A stretch of 64,000 bases of DNA from Ilex aquifolium (Eukaryota > Streptophyta > Magnoliopsida > Aquifoliales > Aquifoliaceae): the NCBI GenBank assembly GCA_951799425.1, contig OX637395.1, forward strand, positions 13,060,451 to 13,124,450, in the 5' to 3' direction. Of the stretch, positions 1 through 12,619 are shown in pieces. Made by a program: the position numbers and the translations under genes. Positions within the stretch are counted from its first letter, which is position 1. Every line of letters begins with the position of its first letter. The notes under the pieces were generated by a model. That model made no database searches and had not been told where the DNA came from. It saw only the letters and a program-made list of their open reading frames with translations.

Positions 1-253
1 ACACAATCATGTACATGGCTCACTAGAAATTTTATTAACGCCTACGGGAGCAACTGTTTCATTATATGAAAATCTCAATAAAGTTACCTCCGCAAAAAAA
101 AAAGAATTTTTATATGGTTATAAATTATTTATAGGGACTAATTGAAAACACCTAATATTGGCCAATCATATAAACCTAATTATAATAGGAGTGATATACC
201 AATCCTAGTAAAACTCATGATATACTAAATACTAGTGCGGGATAAGCATGCAC

Positions 254-2671
254 TGTGACGCCCCCAAATTCGGGTGTCCGTCATTATCCCGTTGATTACT
301 CATCAACCCGCGGAATATTCGTGGATACCGTGTAACTCGATAATACGCCGTTATGCCCCATTTACCGGGTTCCATAATTTAACAAAATTCGGGCAGAATC
401 TCATTTGTATGGGGAGCTCTACCCAAAACGCAATTTGTGCAATCCTACAACATTGACCACACCGGGTTTATTCATCCATACTCAATTGCATAGTATTGGA
501 TACTACCATAATCATCATCACTACGGACATTCATTCATAAAAGAATAAATGTCTCAAAAGAATCTCATATACATGTCTTTTAAATATAAACAAGTTTTTG
601 TTTACAAAAATTATACAAGTCCAAAAATAAACATATACAAGGAACTGCTAAGTCAAAATAAGAGTCACAGACCGGTTCTGTCATCAAAGCGGGCCCATGG
701 CCTCGCTTTCGGTGGACGCCTGGACGATACTTGAAAAATGTTCTCATAAAGGGTGAGTCAATGCTCAATCAGGTAACTCCTTTAGAGAATACCTCTCAAC
801 CTAAATGCATATGAAATATCATATGCAACAATCATTTCATGCATTCATTCAAATATGTATATTATGAACAAATGTCATAAATCATGTCATGCCATGAGAT
901 GAGACTCATGCAAGCAATACCAACACCGAGCCCCATCCCGAGCTCCCACAACACATGCAATGTCATGCGTATGTATCCGGACATTCCAAGCCCCCGTCAT
1001 TGGTGTTATATACACTTAATGACTAATTAATTCATTTTCTTGTGTCCTTGTGGAGAGATGATTTATGGTATTACACCAATGGGACACCACACCATCAACG
1101 AATTTTCAGGACATCCCACCTGCGGCTCCGTTTCCGCCGTTACACTTTTCTGAAATTGTACCGCAGGAAAATGTATAAACCAAGTAAGCGGGTCTTGCAC
1201 CTAAGGGAGAATCTAGTCCTTCTTGCTATCCCCGACACGTTTATCCATTTAATTTCCCGTGCGACTCAGCCGGACCTTGGTGCGACTTTCCCGAGCCCAC
1301 GATCAACCACCTATGTGGTGATTGATTTCATATCATGTACACACTCCCACCCATGTCAATGCCCATGAATGTAATGCAACTCATGCATAATGCAATACAA
1401 TGTGCAATTGTCTTTGATATCATTTACAATGTACATTACATAATGAATGCAATATAATGACATTTTCAACACAATCTCAAGCATATTATGTAAGATAATC
1501 AACTCAACTAACATATTTGTATTCACTTAGGCATTTAAACAAACACCTAGAGAGCACATCAATTTACACAACTAGCATACATATTACTTCCAACATGGTA
1601 ACATGTTTATTAATTCTATAAACATAAGCACAAGTCCACCATACTAATCATATATTAAATAATCATTTAACATACATATTATTTCATAATCACATAACAA
1701 GCTAATAATTTTATTAAACTTGATATGTCATTAACACATCAAGTCATACTAATGTACAATTAACATGCTTTAAATTACTAATATTAACTTACACCATGTT
1801 AATTATAATAGGATTTTACTAATTACAAGGTTAATTATAAATCATATATTTGACCCACTAGTTACACTAGTCAAGACCTAACATGTGATATACATCCTTA
1901 GTCTACCCAATTCATATGCCATATTTTAGGTTGAAATTACATCTAAATAGGGAAAACCCTACTTCTCGTAGTGTGAGCTCACGTAGTAGACTCCAAGGAA
2001 AGCTCAAATTCAGCTTCTCAAGTCTTAGGCCTAAATTCTCGTACTTGATATTTTTGGAGAAAAATACGATCTTTGGTGTGGTTGCGTAGCTCTCGTTGCG
2101 TAGAGCAATTTTAATTCTTGGGCCGAAGCGATTAAACGGTTAAATTTCCGCAGATCTGAGAAATAAGGAAAGAGAAAAAAAATTTAAAAAACTCACTTTT
2201 TTCTCTCTCACTCTCTCGGCAGCCTTATTGGAGAAGAAAAAACAAAGTGGAAGACAAAGTCTTCCACTATATATATGGTCTAAATGTGTGGCCCACATCG
2301 CGCTACACGTCTTCTTTTCAACGAATCCAATTTTATTCCGAATTACTTAAATTTTTCGTGTTAAGTTTAGTATATTTTTGTTGAACTAAATTTAAATTAT
2401 TTTTCGGGTCCCGCGAATAAAATCTGATCGCAATTATTTTAGTCGTGCGACACTCGATCGCTTTGTAACACGTGAAAAATCCAACTGTCTTAGAATTCTA
2501 AATTTACTGGGTAGTTAGATTTCGCGAGACGAACCCAACATTGAGGTCCATTTCATCATCTGAATTTTATAAAAAATCACATTTTTGACCCGTGTTTTAA
2601 CAATTAGTTGCTCTTTTACCCCTTTAACTAGGATTTTAATAATAATTAATTATTTTTTTTTGGATTTTACA
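254..2671 (-). repeat. 3' LTR of the Tekay-like element
   Basis: A direct repeat of 6392-8814, matching along its whole length with scattered substitutions. On the minus strand it begins TGTAAAATCC and ends GGCGTCACA. A TATA-like stretch lies near 2262-2276, read on the minus strand. Open frames inside it have no protein resemblance. Confidence 0.92.
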
Positions 2672-2692
2672 TTCTCCACCCCCCCCCCCCTT
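2672..2692 (-). other. polypurine tract
   Basis: On the minus strand a run of about a dozen G followed by TGGAGAA directly abuts the TGTAAAATCC start of the 3' LTR. This is the normal place and composition for the plus-strand primer of a gypsy element. Confidence 0.8.
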
Positions 2693-2759
2693 AAGGACAT
2701 TTCGTCCCCGAAATTACACCCACATGCACATATAACAACATGCACATGCAAAAAGTCAT

Positions 2760-3413
2760 TCAATACTCTATGACTATAAGAGATGTACCTCCATCCTCGA
2801 ACAGAAACGGATAGGTAGCTCGGATAGTGTCCTCACGCTCCCATGTCGCCTCCTCCACCCCACGGTGCTGCCACAGCACCTTCACTAGCCTCACAGCCTT
2901 GTCATGCAAAACCTGCTCTCGGCTGTCCATAATACGCACCGGTCCCTCCTCGAAGGTCACATCCGCATCAGCCACCAGCTCACCCCAATCCACCACGTGT
3001 GTAGGATCTGGAGTGTACTTCCGGAGCATAGAAACATGGAACACCGCGTGAACACCAGATAGATTTGGCAGTAATACCAACCGATAAGCGATTGTACCAA
3101 CCCTCTTGAGTACCTTAAAGGACCCGATATACCTCGGGGACAGCTTTTCCCGCTTCCCGAACCTGACCACTCCCCTCTTAGGCATCACCTTCAAGAAGAC
3201 ATGATCTCCGACCTCGAACTCTAGAGTTCGCCGCCGTCTGTCGACGTAGCTCTTCTGTAGACTCTGAGCCATGAGAAGACGTTTCCGCATCAAGTCCACC
3301 TTCTCCGAGGTGTGTCTAATCAAATTTGGACCCATGGAAGGTCTCTCTCCAACCGCCGTCCAACAAATCGGAGAACGGCACGGCCTCCCATAAAGTGCCT
3401 CATAAGGTGTCAT
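2760..3413 (-). pseudogene. pol fragment: integrase C-terminus and chromodomain-like tail
   Basis: An open stretch of 217 codons beginning MTPYEALYGRPCRSP, the conserved block after the integrase core in plant chromoviruses. Next come the GDHVFLKVMP and LSPRYIGSF blocks (residues about 75-105), HVSMLRKY (about 140), and a tail with VLWQHRGVEEATWE (about 180-193) that resembles the CHDII/CHDCR-type chromodomain of Tekay elements. It is in frame with the upstream 3414-4724 segment. Only a stop codon at 3414-3416 separates them, where relatives have a sense codon, so this is the end of one polyprotein and not a separate gene. Chromodomains in this lineage are thought to guide insertion to heterochromatin. 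Confidence 0.85.
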
Positions 3414-4724
3414 CTATATACTCGTCTGATAACTGTTGTTATAGGCGAACTCCACTAAGGGTAAATGCTCCTCCCAACCACCCTTGAGATCAAGGAAGCA
3501 TGCCCGTAGCATGTCCTCTAAAGTCTGGATGGTCCTCTCTGACTGACAGTCCGTCTGGGGATGAAAAGCGGTGCTCATCATCAACTGCGTCCTCATGGCC
3601 CGCTGGAAACTCTCCCAAAAATGGGTCGTGAACCTAGAGTCCCGATCCGATACTGTAGATACGAGCACCCCATGTAACCAAACTATCTCTCGTATGTACA
3701 GCCTACAGAATTCCTCCAGTGTGAAGGTCATCCGCACTACCAAAAAGTGTGTCGACTTCGTAAGCCGGTCTACTATCACCCACACCGCGTCATGCCACCA
3801 CGATGTCTGTGGCAAGTGGGTCACAAAATCCATCGTGATGTGCTCCCACTTCCACTCAGCTACCTCCAAAGGTTGGAACAACCCTGCTGGTCTCTGGTGT
3901 TCAGCCTTGACCTGCTGACACATGAGATATCGACTAACAAAATCTCCAATGTGCCTCTTCATCCCACTCCAATAGTACTGGCGGCGAAGATCATGGTACA
4001 TCTTCATGCCACCTTGATGCACAGCAAAACGGGAACAATGAAACTCCCTAAGGATCTCATCTCTCAGATCCGCAGATTGGGGAACCATAACCCATCCCTT
4101 GAACTGAAGACTACCATCCGCGTGAATGGCCCACCCTTCGTCACATGTACCCAACTGTACCTTATCTCTAATGGATAATATCTCAGTATCCTGTCCCTGG
4201 GACTCAATCACCCTGCTCAGTAGGGAAGGCGTAGCCACTAGACTCCCCAAAGTGCCTTGAGTCTGATCCCTGTAGTGTAGCCCGAACTGTCCCACAGTCT
4301 CGAGCATCAACCACTCTTGGGAAGCTATACTGGCCAAAACTCTCCGTGACTTCCGACTCAGTGCATCAGCCACCACATTTGCCTTACCAGGATGATAATG
4401 CAAAGTGAAGTCATAATCTTCTAGGTACTCAATCCACCTGCGCTGCCTCATATTGAGGTCCCGCTGCGTGAAGATGTACTTCAGACTTTTATGGTCCGAA
4501 AACACCTCAAACTGCTCTCCATAAAGATAGTGGCGCCATGGCTTCAAGGCAAAGACAACAGCTGCTAACTCCATGTCATGTGTGGGGTAATTCTGCTCGT
4601 GGCTTTTCAACTGCCGAGAACCATAAGCTACCACCCTCCCGGACTGCATCAAAACACACCCAAGTTTGTCCTTAGAGGCATCACAATAAACTGTATACCT
4701 CTGTCCCTTCTCCGGAACTATCAA
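3414..4724 (-). pseudogene. pol fragment: RNase H and integrase core
   Basis: An open stretch of 436 codons. Residues 1-130 are a gypsy RNase H: YCDASKDKLGCVLMQ, then the MELAAVVFAL helix, then SDHKSLKYIF. Residues about 230-270 hold the HHCC zinc motif (H and H near HCSRFAVHQGG, C and C near YLMCQQVK; the second C of the usual CxxC is Q). The DDE core follows, with D in ITMDFVTHLP, D in SDRDSRFTTHF and E in CQSERTIQTLED. The catalytic triad looks intact although the frame is broken on both sides: a stop lies about 60 bp upstream (near 4788) and another ends the segment just before MTPYEAL. Confidence 0.88.
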
Positions 4725-5683
4725 AATCGGAGCTGAAGTAAGCCTCTTCTTTAACTCTTGGAATGCCCTCTCACACGAGTCATCCCACTAAAACTTGATC
4801 TTCTTCCTGGTCAATCTAGTCATAGGTGCAGCTAGTCGGGAGAAGTCCTCAATGAACCTCCTATAATACCCTGCCAATCCCAAGAAGCTACGTATCTCGA
4901 AGACTGACTCGGCCTCTCCCAATTCATGACTGCCTCAACTTTCTCTGAGTTGACTGACACACCCAAAGTTGACATCACGTGTCCCAGAAATTTCACTTCC
5001 GTCAACCAAAATTCGCACTTGTTGAACTTGGCGTACAACCGATGGTCTCTCAAGGTCTGGAGAACAAGCCTCAAGTGACCATCATGCTCTTCCTCAGACT
5101 TGGAGTAGATCAGTATGTCATCAACAAAGACCACAACGAATTGATCTAGGTAGGGCTGGAACACCCTATGCATAAGATCCATGAATGCCGCTGGGGCATT
5201 CGTCAATCCGAATGGCATCACAATAAACTCAAAATGCCCATAACGCGTTCGAAATGTTGTCTTCAGAATGTCGGCATCCCTAATCCTCAACTGATGGTAC
5301 CCCGTGCGCATATCTATCTTGGAGTAGACCCGTGCCCCTTTCAGCTGGTCAAACAAGTCATCAATACGCGGCAAATGGTTCATATTCTTAATAGTGACCC
5401 TGTTCAACTGCCGGTAGTCAATGCATAGCCTAAGCATCCTATCATTCTTCTTGGAAAATAGCACCGGAGCACCCCAAGGTGAAGTACTCGGCCTAATAAA
5501 GTCTCTGTCCAATAGCTCTTGTAACTGGACTTTAAGCTCCTACAACTCCGCTGGTGCCATCCTATGCGGTGTCATAGAAATAGGGGATGCACCGGGCTGT
5601 AACTCTATGGTGAAGTCTACATCCCGATGCGGTGGCAACCCTAGTGACTCATCTGGGAAGACATCCGCATAGTCGCACACGAC
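4725..5683 (-). pseudogene. pol fragment: reverse transcriptase
   Basis: The longest open piece is 4832-5512. It carries the RT blocks [41 protein letters not shown] and the catalytic FVDDILIYS. Toward its 3' end the frame is lost around 4905-4920, after a block ending in MNWERP, where a small indel shifts the thumb region into another frame. Upstream, the pre-RT block TIELQPGASPISM is readable at about 5560-5610, followed by a stop near 5538. Another stop sits at 5684-5686. The active-site residues remain but translation would be blocked several times. Confidence 0.88.
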
Positions 5684-6091
5684 TCAAGGCAGACCTAAGT
5701 CGTGTCTCGCCTCGTCCTCCAGTGTAAGGCTAGCAAGCCAACTTATCAACTGTTTGTGCCATCGGGAGTCATATACGGCATGGGGTAAAGCATTGTGCTT
5801 CTCCCCCTGAAACTTGAAACAAACCCCGTCTGAAGTGTAGGTCGTAACCCTCTTGCGTTCGCAATCAACGATGACCTTATGTGCCGCCAACCAATCCATC
5901 CCAAGTATGACATCGAACTCCGTCATCTTGATGACCCTAAGGTCAACGGTAAGCTGAGTCCCTTCGATCTCCAACTCACAGCCCCGACATATCTTGTCAA
6001 TACAAACTCTAGCACCTAGGGGCAAACTCACATGCAATGGCTTTTCAAATAGCAATAGAGCACTAACATAATATCTCAAAGTAGGGATCAA
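5684..6091 (-). pseudogene. pol fragment: C-terminal part of aspartic protease
   Basis: The open stretch contains VILGMDWLAAHKVIVDCERK, the conserved second half of chromovirus protease. Before it lies a beta-rich segment ending in RVIKMTEFD. The active-site D-T/S-G motif that normally lies about 60 residues upstream is not present in any frame. The sequence upstream (6092-6376) does not resemble gag or the start of protease. The internal deletion that removed gag therefore appears to end inside protease. Confidence 0.75.
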
Positions 6092-6376
6092 AGTCGTAAC
6101 ATTGAGATTTTTCTCCTTGTCTCACTAGTAGTGCATGTGCCACCAACTAGTAGACATCTAAATCCTGAACCGTCCCGTTCCTTTTCTTTTTCCGACCCCT
6201 ACGGTTATGTTCTCTAACCCTAATGTCCTCTTTCCATATATATTTAACCATGCATATTATTCACATAACACAGAACACATAACATGTAGCATATTAAAGC
6301 ACATAACATGAAATGCACAATGAATGCAATGGTCTAGGCTCATGTTCATCAAGCCCTAGGTAAATCGTATACCTAA

Positions 6377-6388
6377 GCTCTGATACCA
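6377..6388 (-). other. primer-binding site, tRNA-Met type
   Basis: On the minus strand TGGTATCAGAGC lies three bases inside the 5' LTR end. This is the standard plant primer site complementary to the 3' end of initiator tRNA-Met, and it fixes the element's orientation and the inner LTR boundary. Confidence 0.93.
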
Positions 6389-6391
6389 AGC

Positions 6392-8814
6392 TGTGACGCC
6401 CTCAAATCTGGGTGTCCGTAATTACCCCGTTGATAACCCATCAACCCGCGGAATACCCATGGATACCGTGGAACTCGATAAAATGCTGTTATGCCCCATT
6501 TACCGGGTTCCATAACTTAACAAAATTCGGACAGAGTTTCCTTTGTACGGGGAGCTCTACCCAAAACGCAATCTGTGCAATCCTACAACATTGACCACAC
6601 CGAGTCCATTCATCCATACTCAATTTCATAGTATTGGATACTACCATAATCATTATAACTACGTACATTCATTCATAAAAGAATAAATGTCTCAAAAGAG
6701 TCTCATATACATGCCTTTTAAATATAAACAAGTTTTTGTTTACAAAAATTATACAAGTCCAAAAATAAACATATACAAGGGATTGCTAAGTCAAAATAAG
6801 AGTCACAGACCGGCTCTGTCGTCAAAGCGGGCCCATGGCCTCGCCTTTAGTGGACGCCTGGGCGATACCTGAAAAATGTTCCCATAAAGGGTGAGTCAAC
6901 GCTCAATAGGATAACTGCTATAGAGAATACCTCTCAACCTAAATGCATATGAAATGTCACATGCAACAATCATCTCATGCATTCATTCAAATATGTATAT
7001 TATGAACAAATGTCATAAATCATGTCATGCCATGAGATGAGACTCATGCAAGCAATACCAACACTGAGCCCCATCCCGAGCTCCCACAACACATGCAATG
7101 TCATGCGTATGTATCCAGGCATTCTAAGCCCCCGTCATTGGTGTTATGTACAATCAATGACTAATTAATTCATTTTCTTGTGTCTTTGTGGGAAGATGAT
7201 TTATGGTATTACACCAATGGGACACCACACCATCAACGGATTTTCAGGACATCCCACTTGCGGCTCCGTTTCCGCCGTTACACTTTTCTGGAATTACACC
7301 GCCGGAAAGTGTATAAACCAAGTAAGCGGGTCTTGCACCCGAGGGAGAATCTAGCCCTTCTTGCTATCCCCGATACGTTTATCCATTTAATTTCTCGTGT
7401 GACTCAGCCGGACCTTGGTGCGACTTTCCCGAACCCATGATCAACCACCTATGTGGTGATTGATTTCATACCATGTACACACTCCCACTCCCACTCATGT
7501 CAATGTCCATGAATGTACAACACATGCATAATGCAATACAATGTGCAATTACCTTTGATACCATTTACAATGTCCATTACATAATGAATGCAATATAATG
7601 ACATTTTCAACATAATCTCAAGCATATTATGTAAAATAATCAACTCAACTAACATACTTGTATTCACCTAGGCATTTAAACAAACACCTAGAGAGCACAT
7701 CAATTTACACAACTAGCATGCTTATTACTTCCAACATGGCAACATGTTTATTAATTCTATAAACATAAGCACAAGTCCATCATACTAATCATATGCTAAA
7801 TAATCATTTAACATACATACTATTTCATAATCACATAACAAGCTAATAATTTTATTAAACTTGATATGTCATTAAAACATCAAGTCATGCTAATGTACAA
7901 TTAACATGTTTTAAATTACTAACATTAACTTACACCAAGTTAATTATAATAGGATTTTCCTAATTACAAGGTTAATTATAAATCATATATTTGACCCACT
8001 AGTTACACTAGTCAAGACCTAACATGTGATATACATCCTTAGTCTATCCATTTCATATGTCATATTTTAGGTTGAAATTACATCTAAATAGGGGAAACTC
8101 TACCTCTCATAGCGTGAGCCCACGTAGTAGACTCTAAGGAAAGCTCAAATTCAGCTTCCCAAGTCTTAAGCCTAAATTTTTGTACTTGATATTTTTGGAA
8201 ATAAATACGATATTTGGTGTGGTTGTGTAGCTCTCGTTGCGTAGAGCAACTTTAATTCTTGAGCCGAAGTGATTAAACGGTTAAATCTCCGTAAATCTGA
8301 GAAGGAAGGAAAGAGAAAAAAAATTTAAAAAAATTCACTTTTGTCTCCTCACTCTCTCGGCGGCCTTACTGGAGAAGAAAAAACAATGTGGATGACAAAG
8401 TCTTCCACTATATATGTGGTCTAAATGTGTGGTCCACATCGTGCCACACGTCTTCTTTTTAACGGGTCCAATTTTATTTTGAATCAATTAAATTTTTTGT
8501 GTTAAGTTTAGTATATTTTTATTGAACTAAATTTAAATTATTTTTCAGGTCCCGCGAATAAAATCTCATCGCAATTATTTTAGTCGCGTGACACTTGATC
8601 TCTTTGTAACATGTGAAAAATTCAACTGTCTCAGAATTCTAAATTTACTGGGTAGTTAGATTTTGCGAGACGAACCCAACAATGAGGTCCATTTCGTCAT
8701 CTGAATTTTATAAAAATTCACATTTTTGACCCGTACTTTAACAATTAATTAATCTTTTACCCCTTTAACTAGGATTTTAATAATAATTAAATTTTTTTTT
8801 TTTCGGATTTTACA
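6392..8814 (-). repeat. 5' LTR of the Tekay-like element
   Basis: Partner of 254-2671. A TATA-like stretch lies near 8405-8416 on the minus strand. The LTR ends at the ACA at 8812-8814, just before the right target-duplication copy. Confidence 0.92.
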
Positions 8815-8819
8815 TGCAA

Positions 8820-9580
8820 GGCACGCTAGACTTGCCCGCTAGTTAAAGATCCTTTTTTTGTGAGATTATAAAATTTCAAAGAATAATATAAATGCATTTA
8901 GATAGAAACCAACGTAATCAATGAAATTTAGGCTAATGTTTAAAATCCTTTTGATACAAAGTAACAGAAGAAGCAAGGAAGGGATAAAGAAAGAGGGGAA
9001 AGACTCATCAATTAAATGAAAAGGTTATCTTTCTTCTTTCCAACAAGCTGCATCAATTCGAATTTCTTGTCAAGCTTTACTTTTATTTCCCGTCTTTAAA
9101 TCTTTGAAAGCCTTCCCGAAAGAAAATTGTCAATGGCAGTACATAATAAGATATTAAAAATGAACAAAATAAATAGAAGGCCACCCGGGGGTAGGGGTGA
9201 TGGGACATAAGTAAATGGAAATCTATGAATCACTAATACATCAAAAATTCAGTTTTAATTATGACCAAGTGACAACATCTCAGTATGTGCATGCATGCCT
9301 TAAAAGGATATGGATCGTGTATTTAAAAGAATACAATCCTCATCATGCTCTATAAAATAAAAACAATCGATTTATTAAAGCATAAATAGAGAAGAGCATT
9401 TTCTTTGAAAGGAAAAAGGGAAGGAAAAAGTATTCACACAATCACCAGTAATAATTTGGAATAAACATGAAAAAAAAAAATGTTTCCTCCATTGTTGCTA
9501 CAATGGAACAAATTACAATGAAATCATGTTTTTGGTAAAGAAAAAAAACAACAGCGGACATAAATAGTTTACCACAGTAA
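8820..9580. other. intergenic stretch, nothing recognised
   Basis: AT-rich sequence with short A runs. I see no coding potential, terminal repeats or RNA gene in it. Confidence 0.5.
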
Positions 9581-9589
9581 TATCGTTTT

Positions 9590-10129
9590 GGGTTAATTGC
9601 ATTAGAGGTCCCTAAAGTATGGAGTTTGTCTCATTTTGGTCCCCAATATTTCAATTGCATCATTTTGGTCCCTGAAATATTGAATATGTTTCCATATGGT
9701 ACTCCAAGCAGACAGTATCCAGATTGCTAACGATTTTTTATCATAAACTTGTCAAATGATACTTAAATATGGACAAAAAAATAATTTGAATTACTCTTGA
9801 CCAAATTTTTACTCAAATTTTGGTTAAATACCCACCTAAATTACACAGTTTTGATCATAAGCTATCCAAATTTTGGTCAAAAGCTACCAATATTACACAT
9901 TTTTTGGTCAATAGCTACCCAAATTTTGTTTAAGAGTTATTTTTTGTCCATATTTAGCTATTACGTGACAAGTTTATGATAAAAAATTGTTAGCAATCTG
10001 GATGTTGTCTGCTTGAAGGACCATATAGAAACATATTCAATACTTCAGGGACTAAAATGATGCAATTGAAATATTGAGGACCAAATGAGACAAACCCCAT
10101 ACTTTGGGGACCTCTAGTGCAATTAACCC
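9590..10129. mobile_element. MULE-type MITE, copy 1
   Basis: The element begins GGGTTAATTGCA and ends TGCAATTAACCC. The terminal inverted repeats run inward for about 190 bases with scattered mismatches, so the 540-bp element is nearly all inverted repeat. It is flanked by a perfect 9-bp duplication, tatcgtttt, at 9581-9589 and 10130-10138. Nine-base duplications are the signature of Mutator-like transposases. No transposase is encoded. A related copy lies at 26170-26706. Confidence 0.9.
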
Positions 10130-10144
10130 TATCGTTTTTACAAT

Positions 10145-10729
10145 TGATGATATCTAAAACATGGCTAAGGTTGATCTCGGTCTTTCAGCTTGGCCTATCT
10201 GAGTTCGAATCAAGCAGCTCATGGCAAGCTACTAGAGGTGTTCAGGTCGGATTTTCCTAGCAACAATGCCACCAAGGAGACTACAAGGGTAACAGCTGGT
10301 GATCACCAAAGCGTTACTCATAAATTGCAACAGCCTTATGTTCAGGCAAGATAGCTGTAACCGCCAAGGAACTGCCCTCAGTGACTACATAACAAATGCG
10401 TCTGTTACAGATAAGAGGCAAGGATCACTCTAGAAGATCAGGTAAGGCCCTGGGAGACTATACGTAAGAGGCATATGCCTCACAAACCAGAAAAAGCAAC
10501 CAGTCTAAACAAACACTCTGTGTAATTCTCCCTTTTATCAATAAAATCTTTCCCAGGGGCAAGAGACTCCCTTGAGAGTGGATTAACCGAACACCCGAGC
10601 TGGTGAACCACTTGTTTGCAATCCCTCATCACATTTGCTCAATTTTGAAGAGCCTAAGAGCTCTAACTGGATCATCCAGTGATTCCCTGAGAATCATAAT
10701 CCGGTACAATTACGTAGCACACACCATCA
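10145..10729 (+). repeat. 5' LTR of first Tat-like element
   Basis: The ends TGATG...CATCA form a short inverted repeat. A polyadenylation-like aataaaatc occurs near 10541. From 10377 on it matches the partial 3' LTR at 15290-15653. A primer-site-like ttggtgacatatgtggg follows at once (10731-10747). Confidence 0.85.
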
Positions 10730-10934
10730 GTTGGTGACATATGTGGGAAATGTATGTTTCCTATAATAAAAAAAAAAACTCCACTGATTACCTTAGTAAT
10801 TGATGGTTTCTATGCGCAACATGAGCAGAAATCAGGTGAACCCTCTATGCTTACAGAACGAACAAGAAATCACCATTGGAAGACAGTAGGAGAATCCTCT
10901 AAACCCCCTGTCTAATCCTGATACTAATCCTCCG

Positions 10935-12340
10935 ATGGCGAATCCCCTCTCCCCCAAACAACGAACTCGAGGCCCTTCGTCAAGCCAATCATCGCCTCCG
11001 CCAGCAAAATGAGGAGTTATTAAACCTCATCCGCGCCCAACATCCCCACAGGGCACAACTAGCCCAGGATGATCCCCAACGAGGCGAACATCAACATCCC
11101 AATCCCTAAAGGGAAATTGTGGAGAAAAACGTGCACAACCAGTCAGTTGACAACATCCGCCGTCGAGCTCAAAGGAATGGAGAGGATGAGAAGGTACAGA
11201 GCCAAAATAGGGGGACTCATAGGAACGAGCTCCCCCCATTCCAGTAGGAAAGAAACGAGCAATTTTGGGAGCAGCGCTTCAAGGAAATCCAGTAGGAACT
11301 CAGCCACATGAATGAGGCTATAAAAGGCAAAACCCCAATGACCATGGACGACTTGATCCAACAGACGGAGTCCCCGTTCACTCCTGAAGTGCTACATTAT
11401 CCTCTTCCCCAGAAATTCAGAATGCCACAGATGGAGACCTTTGACGGGACTAAGGACCCCATGGACCACCTCAATACTTATAAGAACCAGATAGAGTTGC
11501 ATGGTTACCAGGATCCAGTGCGATGCCGAGCTTTTGTAATCACCCTAAAAGGTTTAGCCCTGGCCTGGTTCAACAGGCTAACCCCACCATCAATCTCCTC
11601 CTTTAGAGAGCTCTCCATTTAATTCGTATCCCATTTCATCGGAGCTCGGACCTACCGAAAGCCGAGTTATCACTTGCTGAATTTGAAACAAGGGTCGATT
11701 GAGTCGCTACGGAGCTACGTTCAAAGGTTAAACTCCGAATCCTCAAAGGTGGATATCCTTGACGAAAAGTTTTCCCTCACTACCTTCTTTGTTGGGCTGA
11801 GAGTACAATGAAAAGATCTGATGTTCTCTATCTCCAAAAATCTACAAGCCAATATTGCTGAGGTTCTAGCCAAGGAAGAGAAATATATCAATAGCGAGGA
11901 GGTTATTCTCTCAAAATTTGGGAGCTCGGCAATTCATAAAGAAAAAGGGAAGAGAAAGGACCGAAGTCCAAGGAAGGATAGAACTTAAGAGCGATCCCCA
12001 CGAAGGGACAGAGATTGCTCCCTGAAGAGGAGGGGTGACATTAGAGATCGCCTAGGTCCTCCACCTCAAGAGCTGCAGCTGAGGTATGCCCCACAACAGT
12101 TCACTCCCCTCAATACCATAGTGTCACATGTGCTTTATGAGGTACATATTGAAAATTTCTTGAGCTGGCCACCTCGAATGAAGGCTGACCCCGCAAAACG
12201 GGATATAACGAAATACTGCGAGTATCACTAGGACCACGACCACCTCACCAATGACTGCATCCAGCTAAAGAAAGAGATTGAGTTCTTGATTTAGAAGGGC
12301 AGTTACGCTGCTTCATAGCACAAGACAATCAGAACCGAGC
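10935..12340 (+). pseudogene. gag of first Tat-like element, degenerate
   Basis: Homology runs through several stops. A coiled-coil-like N-terminus (EALRQANHRLRQQNEELL, about 10970) leads to the capsid block at 11308-11622 with FTPEVLHYPLPQKFRMP, ETFDGTKDPMDHLNTYK and FVITLKGLALAWFNRL. A stop at 11620-11622 is followed in frame by FVSHFIGARTYRKPSYHLL and YVQRLNSESSKV. A C-x2-H-x4-H-x4-C zinc-knuckle-like motif (KYCEYH.DHDHLTNDC) lies near 12215-12260, with a stop inside it. Gag would form the virus-like particle. At least five stops are visible. Confidence 0.85.
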
Positions 12341-12619
12341 TCACCCACCTCCTCCACCTCAGTAGTAAGCCCCTCCACAACACAAACAGTCCCTAGGAGA
12401 AATCAGGATGATATCAGGAGGATTTGTCGGAGGTGGAGAAACCAGCTCAGTCAGAAAGGCCCACATATGGCGAGTCAGAACTGAAGACATTTTGGAAACA
12501 CAGTCCGTGTTCAAAACACCTCGGCTGAGCATGAACATCACATTTTCAGACTCGAATTTGGAAGGCTGCCAGCACCCTCATGACGATCCCTTGGTGGTAA
12601 AAGCCATCATTGCCAATAA

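Larger units (their letters stand above)
254..8814 (-). mobile_element. Tekay-like Ty3/gypsy LTR retrotransposon, internally deleted
   Basis: A complete two-LTR element read on the minus strand. The 5' LTR is on the right (6392-8814) and the 3' LTR on the left (254-2671), and both have TG...CA ends. A primer site complementary to initiator tRNA-Met lies next to the 5' LTR and a purine tract next to the 3' LTR. The interior is only about 3.7 kb and has remains of protease, RT, RNase H, integrase and a chromodomain-like tail, in gypsy order. Gag and the N-terminal half of protease are absent. Flanking 5-mers are tgcac (249-253) and tgcaa (8815-8819), a target duplication with one mismatch. The long LTRs, Met primer and chromodomain point to the Tekay/Del chromovirus lineage. 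Several stops and a frameshift make it non-autonomous. Confidence 0.9.

Noticed and set aside
1042-1368. 108-codon frame in the left LTR (and its partner at 7180)
   Set aside because: It lies inside LTR sequence. The counterpart in the other LTR is truncated and no protein family matches.
253-8813. Alternative LTR borders giving a perfect atgca duplication for the first element
   Set aside because: It would shift both ends by one base and lose the TG...CA termini. The solo LTR at 56961 with a perfect gtaat duplication supports the TG...CA borders and hence tgcac/tgcaa.
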